Assembly (NCBI GenBank): GCA_051201585.1
Contig: CP179198.1
Span: forward strand, 2,356,001 to 2,420,000
Source: UBA868 sp016776875
GTDB taxonomy: Bacteria; Pseudomonadota; Gammaproteobacteria; Arenicellales; UBA868
Direction: 5' to 3'
Length of the DNA stretch: 64,000 nt
Of the stretch, positions 17,960 through 27,184 are shown piece after piece. Both the position numbers and the translations under genes were made by a program. Numbering within the stretch: the first letter of the stretch is position 1; every line of letters starts with the position of its first letter. The notes under the pieces were generated by a model. The model made no database searches. It was not told the origin of the DNA and worked only from the letters and a program-made list of their open reading frames with translations.

Positions 17960-19176
17960 AGGCGCTGTTCTCTTCGCTTAATTTCCTCGCGCATCAAATC
18001 AAGTGTTTTTAAGATACTGGGAACCTCCCAGGCAAACTGAATCTCAGATATCTCAACAAGACGGCGGTCGAAAGACACGACAGCCGCATCTAACGCTTCA
18101 AAGTACGCGATCAACCATGCACGTGATTGTTGAATACTTGCCTCAAAGACTCCTTGATCCCGCTGTAACAATGCGAGTTGTCCAGCCAATAGTTGTAACC
18201 GTAAATTCTCATATGCCAAAAATCGCTGACTGCTCTCAAGTTTTGGCAGTTGGGTCTGATCGACTCGACGGATCTGAACCAAACGTGACACGTCACCAAA
18301 AATCTCTTTAGCCCAAACTAGCCAATTGTTCTGATCCGATTTTTCAACCGCTGTAGTGGCAGGCTCGGAACCTTCTTCAAGTTGAATGTTTTCCCACGAC
18401 GGTCGAGCGTTATCACCCTTAAGCGGCAGCTCGGCAATCTTATAAATCAACGTACTGAGATCAATTGCCGTCGCAGAAAAGTCAGAAACCAAGAGCTTAT
18501 TAATTTCTTTAAGGTCATCTGAAATTGAACGGCGTATTTCGAGAATTTCTGGCGACACAAATCCTGACAGGCGATCATCTGCAATCAGCAATGCTTTTTG
18601 AGTCAGATTGATATCGCCCGTTAAGGTCAACCGCTGGTGCGCCAGTTCCAGTAAGTAATTAATTTCGTTGAGCTGCCATTCTTGCTCTGCAGTGACGATA
18701 CGAGAGCTCATATCTGCGAGGGCGCCCGCCACTGCATCGAGCTCTTTTCGCTGCTGCTGACCTTCCTGACTTTGCTGATCAGAAAGTGTCCTGATCCTCA
18801 AACCAAGCTCGGTTTCCACGGCGCTGATTTGAGAGCGGATATTATCTTGGGTCGCAAGACTCTCGGATCGCGCCTCATCCAACGAAGACTCGAGATTTTC
18901 GTTTTTCAGTACTAATTTATCGAGCTGACGAGAAATTCCATCGACACGACCTAATTCGAGGCCAAGCTCAAAACGACCTGCGACTTGCGTCACATAAAAA
19001 GTATACGCACTCAAAAGAACGCCCGTAACCGCTAAAACCAAGCCCAGGACCACAATGCCTCGTCCTGAGTTACGCGCTACATTCGGCAACGCCACTTTTT
19101 CAACAGTACGATCCTGGCTTGCATCCACCGACTTAACGGGATCGGTTAAATCTTTCTCAGTCTCGCTGTCAGGCAT
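17956..19176 (-). CDS. hemX: HemX-like membrane protein
   Basis: A 406-residue protein annotated in relatives as uroporphyrinogen-III C-methyltransferase HemX, but with no methyltransferase fold visible. A charged cytoplasmic N-terminus (about 1-35) is followed by one membrane segment (GIVVLGLVLAVTGVLLSAYT). A long coiled-coil comes next (about 70-160, rich in Glu, Gln, Leu), and then an alpha-helical periplasmic domain. It overlaps hemD and hemY by 8 and 4 bp, so it is translated within the haem operon. It is probably a scaffold or regulatory partner. Confidence 0.9.
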   Translation of the reverse strand: MPDSETEKDLTDPVKSVDASQDRTVEKVALPNVARNSGRGIVVLGLVLAVTGVLLSAYTFYVTQVAGRFELGLELGRVDGISRQLDKLVLKNENLESSLDEARSESLATQDNIRSQISAVETELGLRIRTLSDQQSQEGQQQRKELDAVAGALADMSSRIVTAEQEWQLNEINYLLELAHQRLTLTGDINLTQKALLIADDRLSGFVSPEILEIRRSISDDLKEINKLLVSDFSATAIDLSTLIYKIAELPLKGDNARPSWENIQLEEGSEPATTAVEKSDQNNWLVWAKEIFGDVSRLVQIRRVDQTQLPKLESSQRFLAYENLRLQLLAGQLALLQRDQGVFEASIQQSRAWLIAYFEALDAAVVSFDRRLVEISEIQFAWEVPSILKTLDLMREEIKRREQRL

Positions 19177-19978
19177 GATTTTTTATTCCATTATTCACTG
19201 AAGTCGCCACAACAACACGCTCGAGCGCAGCAAGCGTGGCGGGTGCGCCGGCATTTTCCGCCACAATTACTTTTCCTTTAAAACCCAGCGACGCGCAATG
19301 CGCCGCGATCCGATCACTCGAAACAACAACGAACAGGCTCGGCGTAGACATTAAGTTTTTTGCGCTATTTAGCCGCACAAAGTGGTCAACTGCGCTCACG
19401 CTCGTAAAGACAATAGCAGGTTTTTCCGCGCGGCAGAACGTGTCCAGAACGCGAGTATCCAAATCTTTTGACGGCAATCGCTCGTAACAGGGCAGGTGGC
19501 AGACAATGGCCTTACGAATTAATAACTCTCGAGCGATTTTTTCCCGGCCACCTAAACCTCGTACCATTAGAACATGCTTGCCCTCAATCTGATCAAGGCT
19601 TGGGAGGGTTAATAAAGCTTCACTATTAAAATGGGCTTTAGGATAGTCATGCACCTTGAGTCTATTGTGCTCAAGGAGTTTTGCTGTCCCGGGCCCTACC
19701 GCAAGAATCTTGCAATCTGAGGGCAATGCAAGCGCGTGCTTTTCGAGAAGTTTGATCCCGAAAGTCACCGCATTGGGACTCACAAATATGGCCAAATCTG
19801 TCTTAGAGATCTTATCCCTAAAAAGCGGCTCCAGTAGATGATTGCCGTCCATTGGGATTATTTTAGTCACAGCAAAACAAACGGGGTTCCCGCCCGATTT
19901 TTGGATTAACTTGCGAAGCTCTTCGGTCTGATGCTCTGGTCGGGTCAAAAGAACAGAGAGATCTTTGAGTTCAAACAT
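19169..19978 (-). CDS. hemD: Uroporphyrinogen-III synthase
   Basis: Cyclises and inverts ring D of hydroxymethylbilane to make uroporphyrinogen III, the branch point to haem and sirohaem. The 269-residue protein starts LSVLLTRPEHQTEELRKLI, typical of HemD. It shows DLAIFVSPNAVTFGIKLL, LMVRGLGGREKIARELL and PAIVFTSVSAVDHFV, the two Rossmann-like domains and hinge. Sequence conservation in this family is low, so operon position directly after hemC (8-bp overlap) is strong support. Confidence 0.95.
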   Translation of the reverse strand: MFELKDLSVLLTRPEHQTEELRKLIQKSGGNPVCFAVTKIIPMDGNHLLEPLFRDKISKTDLAIFVSPNAVTFGIKLLEKHALALPSDCKILAVGPGTAKLLEHNRLKVHDYPKAHFNSEALLTLPSLDQIEGKHVLMVRGLGGREKIARELLIRKAIVCHLPCYERLPSKDLDTRVLDTFCRAEKPAIVFTSVSAVDHFVRLNSAKNLMSTPSLFVVVSSDRIAAHCASLGFKGKVIVAENAGAPATLAALERVVVATSVNNGIKNHA

Positions 19979-20891
19979 CGGAAAATTTTTCTAAAATCCT
20001 TGCTGCGCCCTGAGCGAGTAATTTTTCAGCTAACGCATAACCCGTCTGATTGGGCGCATCTTTGGCCCCTTGCATGTCTGCAAAAATTAATTGCGAGCCA
20101 TCGGGGTCGCCCACAAATCCTCGCAATTCGAGTAAACCATTGTCAAGTTCAGCAAAAGCCCCTACAGGGACATGGCAGCCTCCGCCTAGACGTGCGTTAG
20201 CCGCTCGTTCGGCCTGCACGCGACACTGAGTCGCCAAATGATTAAGTGGCTGAATCAACTCTATAATGTTTTTGTCATCCTCTCGACATTGAACACCTAC
20301 CGCGCCTTGCCCAACAGCCGGCAGCATTACCTCGGGCGCGATCACCTGACGTATTCGATCTGCCATATCGAGACGATGTAATCCTGCAGCGGCAAGGATA
20401 ATCGCGTCAAAATCTCCATTGTCCAGACGCTGTAAACGCCGATTAACGTTCCCCCTGAGATTTTCAACTTCTAGATCCGGGAAACGATGGCGCAGGATAG
20501 ACTGTCGTCGAAGACTGCAGGTACCCACTCTCGCATTTTTTGGAAGCGATTCCAAATTTTCATAATGAGTTGAAACAAACGCATCGAAAGGACTGGCACG
20601 CTCACAAATAACAGGGATCTGCAAACCCACCGGATCCGTGATCGTGACGTCTTTCATGGAATGAACTGCAATGTCCACGTTATGATCCAACAGTTCTTTT
20701 TCAATCTCTTTCAGAAAAAGACCTTTGCCGCCCTTTTCTGAAAGCGGAACATCAAGTGTTCGATCGCCCTCCGTCGTAACACCCACAAGCTCTACTTCAA
20801 TATCTGGATGATGACGAATCAGCTCGTCACGAACAAATGCCGCTTGCCAAATAGCGAGATCACTGCGACGCGTGCCAATCTTTACAATCAT
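19971..20891 (-). CDS. hemC: Hydroxymethylbilane synthase (porphobilinogen deaminase)
   Basis: Polymerises four porphobilinogen molecules into hydroxymethylbilane on a dipyrromethane cofactor. At 306 residues it has the family text KIGTRRSDLAIWQA at the start, HSMKDVTITDP and GTCSLRRQSIL. The cofactor-attachment Cys lies in RLGGGCHVPVGAFA. It is the first gene of the hemCDXY operon. The promoter should lie in the 66-bp gap before the upstream amidotransferase gene, which is co-directional and ends at 20958. Confidence 0.98.
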   Translation of the reverse strand: MIVKIGTRRSDLAIWQAAFVRDELIRHHPDIEVELVGVTTEGDRTLDVPLSEKGGKGLFLKEIEKELLDHNVDIAVHSMKDVTITDPVGLQIPVICERASPFDAFVSTHYENLESLPKNARVGTCSLRRQSILRHRFPDLEVENLRGNVNRRLQRLDNGDFDAIILAAAGLHRLDMADRIRQVIAPEVMLPAVGQGAVGVQCREDDKNIIELIQPLNHLATQCRVQAERAANARLGGGCHVPVGAFAELDNGLLELRGFVGDPDGSQLIFADMQGAKDAPNQTGYALAEKLLAQGAARILEKFSDV

Positions 20892-20957
20892 TATTAACTC
20901 TCTATAGGGCCGGCACTGAGCGAAGGCCTATCATATTGCCCCAACATCAACCTATCT

Positions 20958-21689
20958 CTAGGTGAGTTGTGATTTGATAAATAAAATAATACTGTCAAAA
21001 GTCCATGATCCATCTACCGGCTTTGAAAGCGAATCCATTCCAGCTTCAACAGCTTTCGCCGGAATAATACTGCGACGAGCGTCCATCAACGCTCGTGAAT
21101 AATCGGTCGTAAATTCGGGGTGCCCCTGAATTCCCAGCATTGACGAGCCCACCTGAAAGATCCCATTTGGACAGAAATCGCTACCCGCCAATAAAACCGC
21201 CTCCGCTGGCAACTCGGTCACCTGTTCCTGATGGCTGACCACTAGATTTGCGACCGCTTTGTGATTGGCCATCCAAGGCGTCTTTTCATAAATATTGCTT
21301 GTCGCAACCCCGACACCCCATCCCTTCTCAGCATATGCCACTTTGCCGCCGAGGGCCTTTGCCATCATCTGCATTCCGTAGCAGATACCAACAAACGGTA
21401 TTTTCAGCTGATGAGCATCCGCAACAAATTCACCAAATTTCTCAGTCCATTCATTCGGGTCATTTACGCTAAATCGTGAGCCGGTTGTGATCCACGCGTC
21501 ACACGCCGTCGGATGTGGGATCTCACCGTCCAATACTCGAAAAGTCTTGCAGTAAATACTGTGATCCGCGCTTTTTAAACCGATCTCAATCATCTCGTTG
21601 TAGTCAGGAAATTGAGCAGAAAGCGTATCAGGCACCTCACCACATTGGAGGATACCGACCACAATCGGTTTGGTAGCAAAATCAGACAT
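20958..21689 (-). CDS. Class I glutamine amidotransferase-like hydrolase
   Basis: A 243-residue stand-alone class I amidotransferase domain. The nucleophile elbow GICYGMQMMAKALGG carries the catalytic Cys. GIQGHPEF supplies the His and Glu of the triad. Nothing resembling a synthase domain is fused. It lies 4 bp downstream of the iron alcohol dehydrogenase and downstream of a GS-like ligase. This suggests a gamma-glutamyl hydrolase that releases glutamate from a gamma-glutamylated amine at the end of a PuuA/IpuC-type pathway (inference). A GMP-synthase-like annotation is also common for this family. Confidence 0.88.
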   Translation of the reverse strand: MSDFATKPIVVGILQCGEVPDTLSAQFPDYNEMIEIGLKSADHSIYCKTFRVLDGEIPHPTACDAWITTGSRFSVNDPNEWTEKFGEFVADAHQLKIPFVGICYGMQMMAKALGGKVAYAEKGWGVGVATSNIYEKTPWMANHKAVANLVVSHQEQVTELPAEAVLLAGSDFCPNGIFQVGSSMLGIQGHPEFTTDYSRALMDARRSIIPAKAVEAGMDSLSKPVDGSWTFDSIILFIKSQLT

Positions 21690-21693
21690 ATTG

Positions 21694-22852
21694 CTAGCTT
21701 AGATTACCGTGTAAGGCGTTCATAAAAATACTTTGATACTGACTTGCGTCAAAAAGAATCGGGTTAGTCCCGGCAGAGGGATCGACTTCAGCCATCTTGC
21801 CGATAAGATCCGCCTGATTATCGTCAATACCAAGGTCTTCAAGATTTTGTGGTATCGAAACGGTCTCACGCAACTCGAGCACCCAATCTAAAAATGAATC
21901 GAAGCTCGCATTTGGAATATCGATACTCCTTGCAAGATAAATAATGCGGGGCTCTATCACCTGACGATTCGCAACAAGGACATAAGGCATCAACACCGCA
22001 TTTAAGGTGCCGTGATGAGCGTTATAAAGTGCTCCCAATGGATGCGCAAGTGCATGCATTGCCCCAAGCCCTCGCTGAAAAGCGGTGGCCCCCATCATTG
22101 ATGCCACCAGCATTTGCGTTCGAGCCTCAACATCAGATCCAGAAGTCACAGCCGTCGGCAGGTAGTTGCGAACCAAACGGATACCCTCCACCGCTATCCC
22201 CTCAGCCATAGGATGGTAGGCCGGCGAGCACCACGCTTCCAGACTATGGGATAGCGCATCCATTCCGGTCGCGGCAGTGAGCATGGGTGGCAGTCCCGTG
22301 GTAACCATGGGGTCTAGAATCACGATTGCCGGAACCATCCGGGGATGGAAGATTATTTTTTTAACTTTCGCAGCTTCATCAAGAATCACGGATGCGCGTC
22401 CCACTTCAGAGCCGGTACCCGCCGTTGTCGGAACAGCGACAATAGGCGCAATACCCGCACCATCCGCTTTCGTCCAATTATCCCCTACATCTTCAAGCTT
22501 CCCAAATCGATACGCCCTGCTTGGCCATCAGCGCGATGGCTTTTCCTGCATCAAGCGCACTTCCGCCACCGATCGCAATTACGCCATCGTGATCACCTGA
22601 ATTAAAAGCATTCACGCCTTGCTCGATATTCGTCCCCGTTGGATTCGGCTGAACATCACTAAACATGCCGCATTCGAGACCCGACGCCTTGCATGAGTCA
22701 ACTGCCGTATTAATAAACGGAAAATCTTTTATCCCGGGATCCGTAATCAGCAACGGATTTCGCAGGTTAAGCGAAAGACAACAATCTCCAATCTCGGAGA
22801 GTCGATCGGGCCCCACTCTAATCGCCGTTGGGTAGTTCCAGTTCGCGTTCAA
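21694..22852 (-). pseudogene. Iron-containing alcohol dehydrogenase, frameshifted
   Basis: A group III Fe-dependent alcohol dehydrogenase split by one shift. The N-terminal part (22852-22493) has the NAD-binding GVIAIGGGSALDAGKAIAL and stops at SIWEA. The remainder, in the neighbouring frame to 21694, reads LEDVGDNWTKADGAG, PTTAGTGSEVGRASV, then metal ligands in ATGMDALSHSLEAW and GAMHALAHPLGALYNAHHG. Removing one base at about 22498 joins the halves cleanly. The start is TTG at 22852, preceded by AGGAG with 6-bp spacing. Between a GS-like gene and an amidotransferase, it may oxidise a gamma-glutamylated amino alcohol (inference). Confidence 0.82.
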
Positions 22853-22967
22853 ATATTTCTCCTAAAAAACGATCATGGGCGCCTTGCCCAGTGAAAATTT
22901 GTATGAACCCCTTGTTGGGATCGCTGACATAAATTTATTCAAAGCAAATCTTTTTATACACTGATCT

Positions 22968-24341
22968 TTAAATGATCTCAAAATAACGGGCCATCTCCCA
23001 GTCCGTAATGTGCTTTCGAAACTCACGCTCCTCCCACTCACGAGTTGATGCATAGTGTTCGACAAACTGCTCGCCAAATATCGAACGGGCCGGTTTTGAT
23101 GCTCGAAGCCGGCCAGCTGCCTCACTCAACGTCGCTGGCAGCTGGTATTTCCTGGGAAAAGTAACATCGTAGGCATTTCCAACTACGGGTTTTCCGGGTT
23201 CAATCTGGTTTTCAATTCCCCAGAGACCTGATCCGATCGCGGCAGCGACTGCGATATAAGGATTAATGTCGGCCGCAGCAATTCGATATTCAACTCGTTG
23301 CGCAGCCGGTTTTCCCAAAATGGCGCGCAGCGCACAGGTTCGGTTCTCAACCCCCCAACTCGCTGACGTCGGCGCCCAAAAGCCCGGAATCAATCGCGAA
23401 AAACTATTCACGGTGGGAGAAATCATACAGAGAATTTCGGGCATCAAAGCCTGCTGACCGCCGATAAAATGACGCATATTCTCTGACATATTTTGTTCTT
23501 TAGTCGCGTCATGAAAAACTGATTCCCCGTTTGAATCTGTCAAAGAAATATGGATATGGCCGCTTTGTCCCGGCCAATCCGGAGACCACTTAGCCATAAA
23601 AGTCGCCATCCAGTTCTGTCGCTGCGCAAGAATCTTGGTATAGGTTTTAAATAGCGCCGCACGGTCCGCCGCGGCTAATGCATCGCTGTGGCAAATTGCA
23701 GCCTCCAGAACACCAGGCCCGGTCTCAGTGTGAAGACCTTCCAAAGGGAAATCCATTTTTAATCCGAGCTCAAGAAGATCTTCGTAGAACTCTGAAAATA
23801 CGGAATTTCGCAGCATCGAATATCCGAAAAATCCTGGTGAGATGTTTTTTAGATCTCGGTAGTTTTTCTCTCTGACACTGTCGGGCGTTTCCTCAAATAC
23901 GAAAAACTCGAACTCACAGGCTGCCGTTGCACTGAAGCCCATCTGTCTTCCCTGCTCAAGCACCCGCTGAAGAAGACTTCTCGGGCAAACTTCATCGGCA
24001 GGCGAAACAAACTCCCCAAGAAACAAGAGCGAATTATCTTCCAGCGGCAGTTCCCGACAACTTTCTGGAATAATGCGAACAGAAGCATCACCATACCCCG
24101 TGTGCCAACCTGTAAGGCTTACGTTATCGTAAAGTTGATCGTTCGAGTCCCAGCCCAGCACCACATCACAAAAACCAAATCCGCCTTCCAGCGCGGATAA
24201 AAACTTATCCCGCTGCATATATTTCCCACGCAACACCCCATCCGTATCCGTCACAGCTACTTTTACGTACTCAAGTTCGCGCTCGGTGACAATTTGCCGA
24301 GCATCAGCAACTGTTTTCACCTCTCTTGCTTTCATATTCAT
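22968..24341 (-). CDS. Glutamine synthetase-family gamma-glutamyl ligase (PuuA-like)
   Basis: A 457-residue member of the GS superfamily that more likely joins glutamate to an amine than to ammonia. It has the GS beta-grasp (TDTDGVLRGKYMQRDKF), metal-binding ACEFEFFVFEE, GPGVLEAAI, the ATP-site Gly-His motif SGHIHISL and the Arg-rich NRTCALRAIL segment. It is close to PuuA/IpuC-type gamma-glutamylpolyamine or isopropylamide synthetases. It lacks the adenylylation-loop region of housekeeping GlnA. It leads a module with an iron alcohol dehydrogenase and a class I amidotransferase. The amine substrate is unknown. Confidence 0.9.
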   Translation of the reverse strand: MNMKAREVKTVADARQIVTERELEYVKVAVTDTDGVLRGKYMQRDKFLSALEGGFGFCDVVLGWDSNDQLYDNVSLTGWHTGYGDASVRIIPESCRELPLEDNSLLFLGEFVSPADEVCPRSLLQRVLEQGRQMGFSATAACEFEFFVFEETPDSVREKNYRDLKNISPGFFGYSMLRNSVFSEFYEDLLELGLKMDFPLEGLHTETGPGVLEAAICHSDALAAADRAALFKTYTKILAQRQNWMATFMAKWSPDWPGQSGHIHISLTDSNGESVFHDATKEQNMSENMRHFIGGQQALMPEILCMISPTVNSFSRLIPGFWAPTSASWGVENRTCALRAILGKPAAQRVEYRIAAADINPYIAVAAAIGSGLWGIENQIEPGKPVVGNAYDVTFPRKYQLPATLSEAAGRLRASKPARSIFGEQFVEHYASTREWEEREFRKHITDWEMARYFEII

Positions 24342-24377
24342 CGCTTAATCTTCTCTATTGATTCATATTTATCTAAT

Positions 24378-24451
24378 TGGAGCGGGTGATGGGAATCGAA
24401 CCCACATCATCAGCTTGGGAAGCTGAGGTTCTACCATTGAACTACACCCGC
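24378..24451 (-). tRNA. glyU: tRNA-Gly (anticodon CCC)
   Basis: A 74-nt cloverleaf with encoded CCA. Acceptor GCGGGTG pairs with CACCCGC. The D-arm is GTTC/GAAC, the anticodon stem TCAGC/GCTGA encloses loop TTCCCAA (anticodon CCC), and the T-loop is TTCGATT. It closely resembles E. coli glyU. It reads GGG codons. It lies alone between the GS-like gene and a LysR gene. Confidence 0.97.
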
Positions 24452-24528
24452 CAAATGCTATTCTGTAGCGAGTCTACAGTTATGTGCTGTAGTGAGTCAC
24501 GGTTGAATCATCAGGATGTGATGGTAAT

Positions 24529-25446
24529 TCACTCTTCTACCAAGCAAGTCTCCCAATACGGTGTGTCACCAAATGCTTTGACCAAAAAATCAATCAGGCT
24601 GCGAGCGCGAGCCGGCAAGCGGTGTATCTGTGGATAAACGACCCAAGCATTAAGATCATTCCACGAATAATTCAGCAATACCGGCTCAAGCTTCCGAGCA
24701 GCGATGCGTTCGTGCACGAGAAATGTAGGCGCAAGCACCACACCGAGTCCAGCAACAGCAGCATCGCAAAGCACACTGCCATTATTGGCTGAATGCAGTG
24801 TGGGGACCGAAACAGATCCGCGTCTTCCATCCGGTCCTGTAAAGACCCAGCTGCGTTCAGCGGATAAAGAGTAATGCAAGGCGACATGCGTTTTAAGATC
24901 AACAGGCTTCTTCGGGCGTCCATTTCTCACCCAGTATTCCGGACTGGCGCAGATAATCCTTCGCACCCGTGCTAATTTGCGCGCTATTAAAGTGGAATCA
25001 CCGAGCTTCGCTATCCGAACACCAAGGTCAAAACCTTCCGCGATTAGATCCGCCTGACGATCATTAAAATCCATCGTGACATTAACGTCTGGATGGCGCT
25101 GCATAAAATCGATGAGGAGAGGAGCTAAATGCTGCTGACCGAAAGAAAGGGGTGCCGCAATGCGAATTGGACCAGAGAGTTTGGCATTAGCTTCGGCCAC
25201 ACCTTCTTCTGCGTCGTTAACTGCCGAAAATATGCTGATGCAACGCTCGTAAAATTCCACGCCCTCGTCAGTTAGGGACAAACGGCGTGTTGAGCGCGTC
25301 ATCAGGCTAACACCGAGCCGGGCTTCAAGATCCGAGAGTCGTTTGCTAACAGCCGACTTCGCCGTATTCAATCTTTCGGCCGCACCGCTGATACTGCCAG
25401 AATCAGCAACGGTTACAAAAACTTCCATTTCCAACAATCGGTTCAT
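24529..25446 (-). CDS. LysR-family transcriptional regulator
   Basis: A 305-residue regulator with an N-terminal winged helix (SGSISGAAERLNTAKSAVSKRL, residues about 17-40) and a C-terminal substrate-binding domain (about 92-295; DLGVRIAKLGDSTL). It belongs to the large CrgA/YhaJ-like branch. It is transcribed away from the DoxX/glutathionyl-hydroquinone reductase ORF, with a perfect inverted repeat directly upstream of its start codon. That layout is classic for a LysR protein controlling its divergent neighbour and itself. Confidence 0.93.
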   Translation of the reverse strand: MNRLLEMEVFVTVADSGSISGAAERLNTAKSAVSKRLSDLEARLGVSLMTRSTRRLSLTDEGVEFYERCISIFSAVNDAEEGVAEANAKLSGPIRIAAPLSFGQQHLAPLLIDFMQRHPDVNVTMDFNDRQADLIAEGFDLGVRIAKLGDSTLIARKLARVRRIICASPEYWVRNGRPKKPVDLKTHVALHYSLSAERSWVFTGPDGRRGSVSVPTLHSANNGSVLCDAAVAGLGVVLAPTFLVHERIAARKLEPVLLNYSWNDLNAWVVYPQIHRLPARARSLIDFLVKAFGDTPYWETCLVEE

Positions 25447-25447
25447 G

Positions 25448-25470
25448 ATTGTTCATTTTACACGAACAAT
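25448..25470. promoter_or_regulatory. Perfect inverted repeat, probable LysR operator
   Basis: ATTGTTC and GAACAAT flank a 9-bp AT-rich spacer, containing the T-N11-A core expected of LysR binding sites. It begins two bases upstream of the LysR start codon (25446) and about 84 bp upstream of the divergent GTG start at 25554. Autoregulation plus activation of the divergent gene is the natural reading (inference). Confidence 0.6.
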
Positions 25471-25553
25471 AAAATCATTATTATTCTGTTTTTCCCGATC
25501 CAGTTACAGCGCATTATGGGCGAACATCCAATCAATTATTCAGGAGTCAGATC

Positions 25554-26963
25554 GTGCAAACCTTTATCCCCTACTTCAACACAATTGGCCGAATTCTGAT
25601 ATCTGCCATCTTTTTACTTTCCGGTATTTCCAAAGCATCTGCCTTTGAAGCGACGGAAGGCTATATGGCCGCGATGGGGGTACCGGCAGAAGTCCTGCCA
25701 ATCGTAATAGTGTTTGAAATCGGTGCCGCAATCGCCGTCATTATCGGCTTCAAAACCCGGGTGATCGCATTTATGCTCGCGGGCTTCACTCTCTTAACCG
25801 CTGTTCTGTTCCACAACCCACTCGGTGAGCAGATCCAGTTCATCATGTTTATGAAAAATATTGCAATTGCGGGCGGCTTTCTGTTCCTCGTTGCAAACGG
25901 CCCAGGCGCGTTGGCGATTGATAACCGCATGAAAAAGCTAGAACACTTTTTAACTCTCAGGAGAAAAGTCATGGGCAAACTTGTTGAAGGTGTCTGGCAA
26001 GATATTTGGTATCAAACCGAAAAAAACAACGGTCGATACGAGCGCCAGGACTCTTTGTTTCGTAACTGGATCACCGCGGATGGCCCCGCTGGTCCTTCGG
26101 GAGAAGGTAACTACAAAGCGGAAGCCGGACGATATCACCTGTACGTATCTCTGGCCTGTCCCTGGGCACATCGAACAATTATTATGCGGAAATTAAAAGG
26201 TCTGGAAGACATGATTTCCATGTCCGTGGTGAACTCGCTCATGGGGTCCGATGGCTGGACCTTCAACGCGGGTCCGGGTGTCATCCCGGATGACATCAAT
26301 CATACAAACCGACTGTATGAGATCTACACAAAAGCAGACCCCAAGTGTAATGGTCGCGTCACTGTGCCCGCCCTGTGGGATAAACATAACGCCACAATCG
26401 TCTCGAATGAATCGTCAGAAATTATTCGCATGCTAAACAATACTTTCGATGATATCGGCGCTCTTACGGGCGACTTTTATCCAAAAGCATTGCGCGCAGA
26501 AATCGACAAACTAAACGACTTCATCTATTCAAACATCAATAATGGCGTCTATCGCGCTGGTTTCGCCGGGACGCAGGAAGCCTATGATGAAGCGGTCGTT
26601 TCCCTTTTTGATGCGCTGGACCATCTCGAAGAACGGCTCGCCTCCAAACGCTATCTGACAGGCAATACGGTTACCGAAGCTGACTGGCGCCTATTTACAA
26701 CACTCATCCGTTTTGATCCTGTCTATTTCGGCCACTTTAAATGCAACATATCGCGACTGATTGATTATCCGAACCTGTGGGGTTACACAAAAGATCTCTA
26801 CCAGGTGCCGGGAATCGCTGAAACCGTCGACATCGACCACATCAAAGCACACTACTACGCGAGTCATACCCACATTAATCCAACGGCTGTTGTCCCGCAG
26901 GGTCCCAAACTCGACTACTCAACTCCGCATGGTCGTGAAAATACCGCCAATACCGCAGTCTGA
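25554..26963 (+). CDS. DoxX membrane domain fused in frame to glutathionyl-hydroquinone reductase (YqjG/ECM4-like)
   Basis: Residues 1-138 form a four-helix DoxX membrane protein. Residues 140-469 form an omega-class glutathionyl-hydroquinone reductase with catalytic Cys in SLACPWAHR; this part is 330 residues, like E. coli YqjG. GTG start, preceded by AGGAG at 7-bp spacing. The reductase part has its own Met (25971) with CAGGAG 9 bp upstream, and TAA would close the DoxX frame if the T5 run at 25947-25951 were one base shorter. The apparent fusion may therefore be two adjacent genes, as yqjF-yqjG are in E. coli. The enzyme reduces glutathionylated quinones. It is divergent from a LysR regulator. 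Confidence 0.85.
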   Translation: MQTFIPYFNTIGRILISAIFLLSGISKASAFEATEGYMAAMGVPAEVLPIVIVFEIGAAIAVIIGFKTRVIAFMLAGFTLLTAVLFHNPLGEQIQFIMFMKNIAIAGGFLFLVANGPGALAIDNRMKKLEHFLTLRRKVMGKLVEGVWQDIWYQTEKNNGRYERQDSLFRNWITADGPAGPSGEGNYKAEAGRYHLYVSLACPWAHRTIIMRKLKGLEDMISMSVVNSLMGSDGWTFNAGPGVIPDDINHTNRLYEIYTKADPKCNGRVTVPALWDKHNATIVSNESSEIIRMLNNTFDDIGALTGDFYPKALRAEIDKLNDFIYSNINNGVYRAGFAGTQEAYDEAVVSLFDALDHLEERLASKRYLTGNTVTEADWRLFTTLIRFDPVYFGHFKCNISRLIDYPNLWGYTKDLYQVPGIAETVDIDHIKAHYYASHTHINPTAVVPQGPKLDYSTPHGRENTANTAV

Positions 26964-27184
26964 TCCGTATCAAGGATGACGCCCTTTCACTGAAAAATAG
27001 AAACCATCCGAATATATGAATTCATGATAAAAAGGCCAAATCAAGAGCCCGCCCATATGACATCGTAAAATAGTCCTTCAGCAACATCAGAGTTTGAGTT
27101 AGCTCGTATCGATTTTTTAGCCAACAAAATCATTAACATTGCTGACTACGCCAAAAACACTTTTAAAAGAACGCGGCACCTTAA

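Noticed and set aside
22870..22900. Terminator between the GS-like gene and Fe-ADH
   Set aside because: The TGGGC/GCCCA stem is only 5 bp and the T-run is several bases away; too weak to list.
24377..24637. Plus-strand ORF beginning MERVMGIEPTSSAWEAE
   Set aside because: It is the antisense of tRNA-Gly(CCC), a well-known false protein, and runs into the LysR gene.
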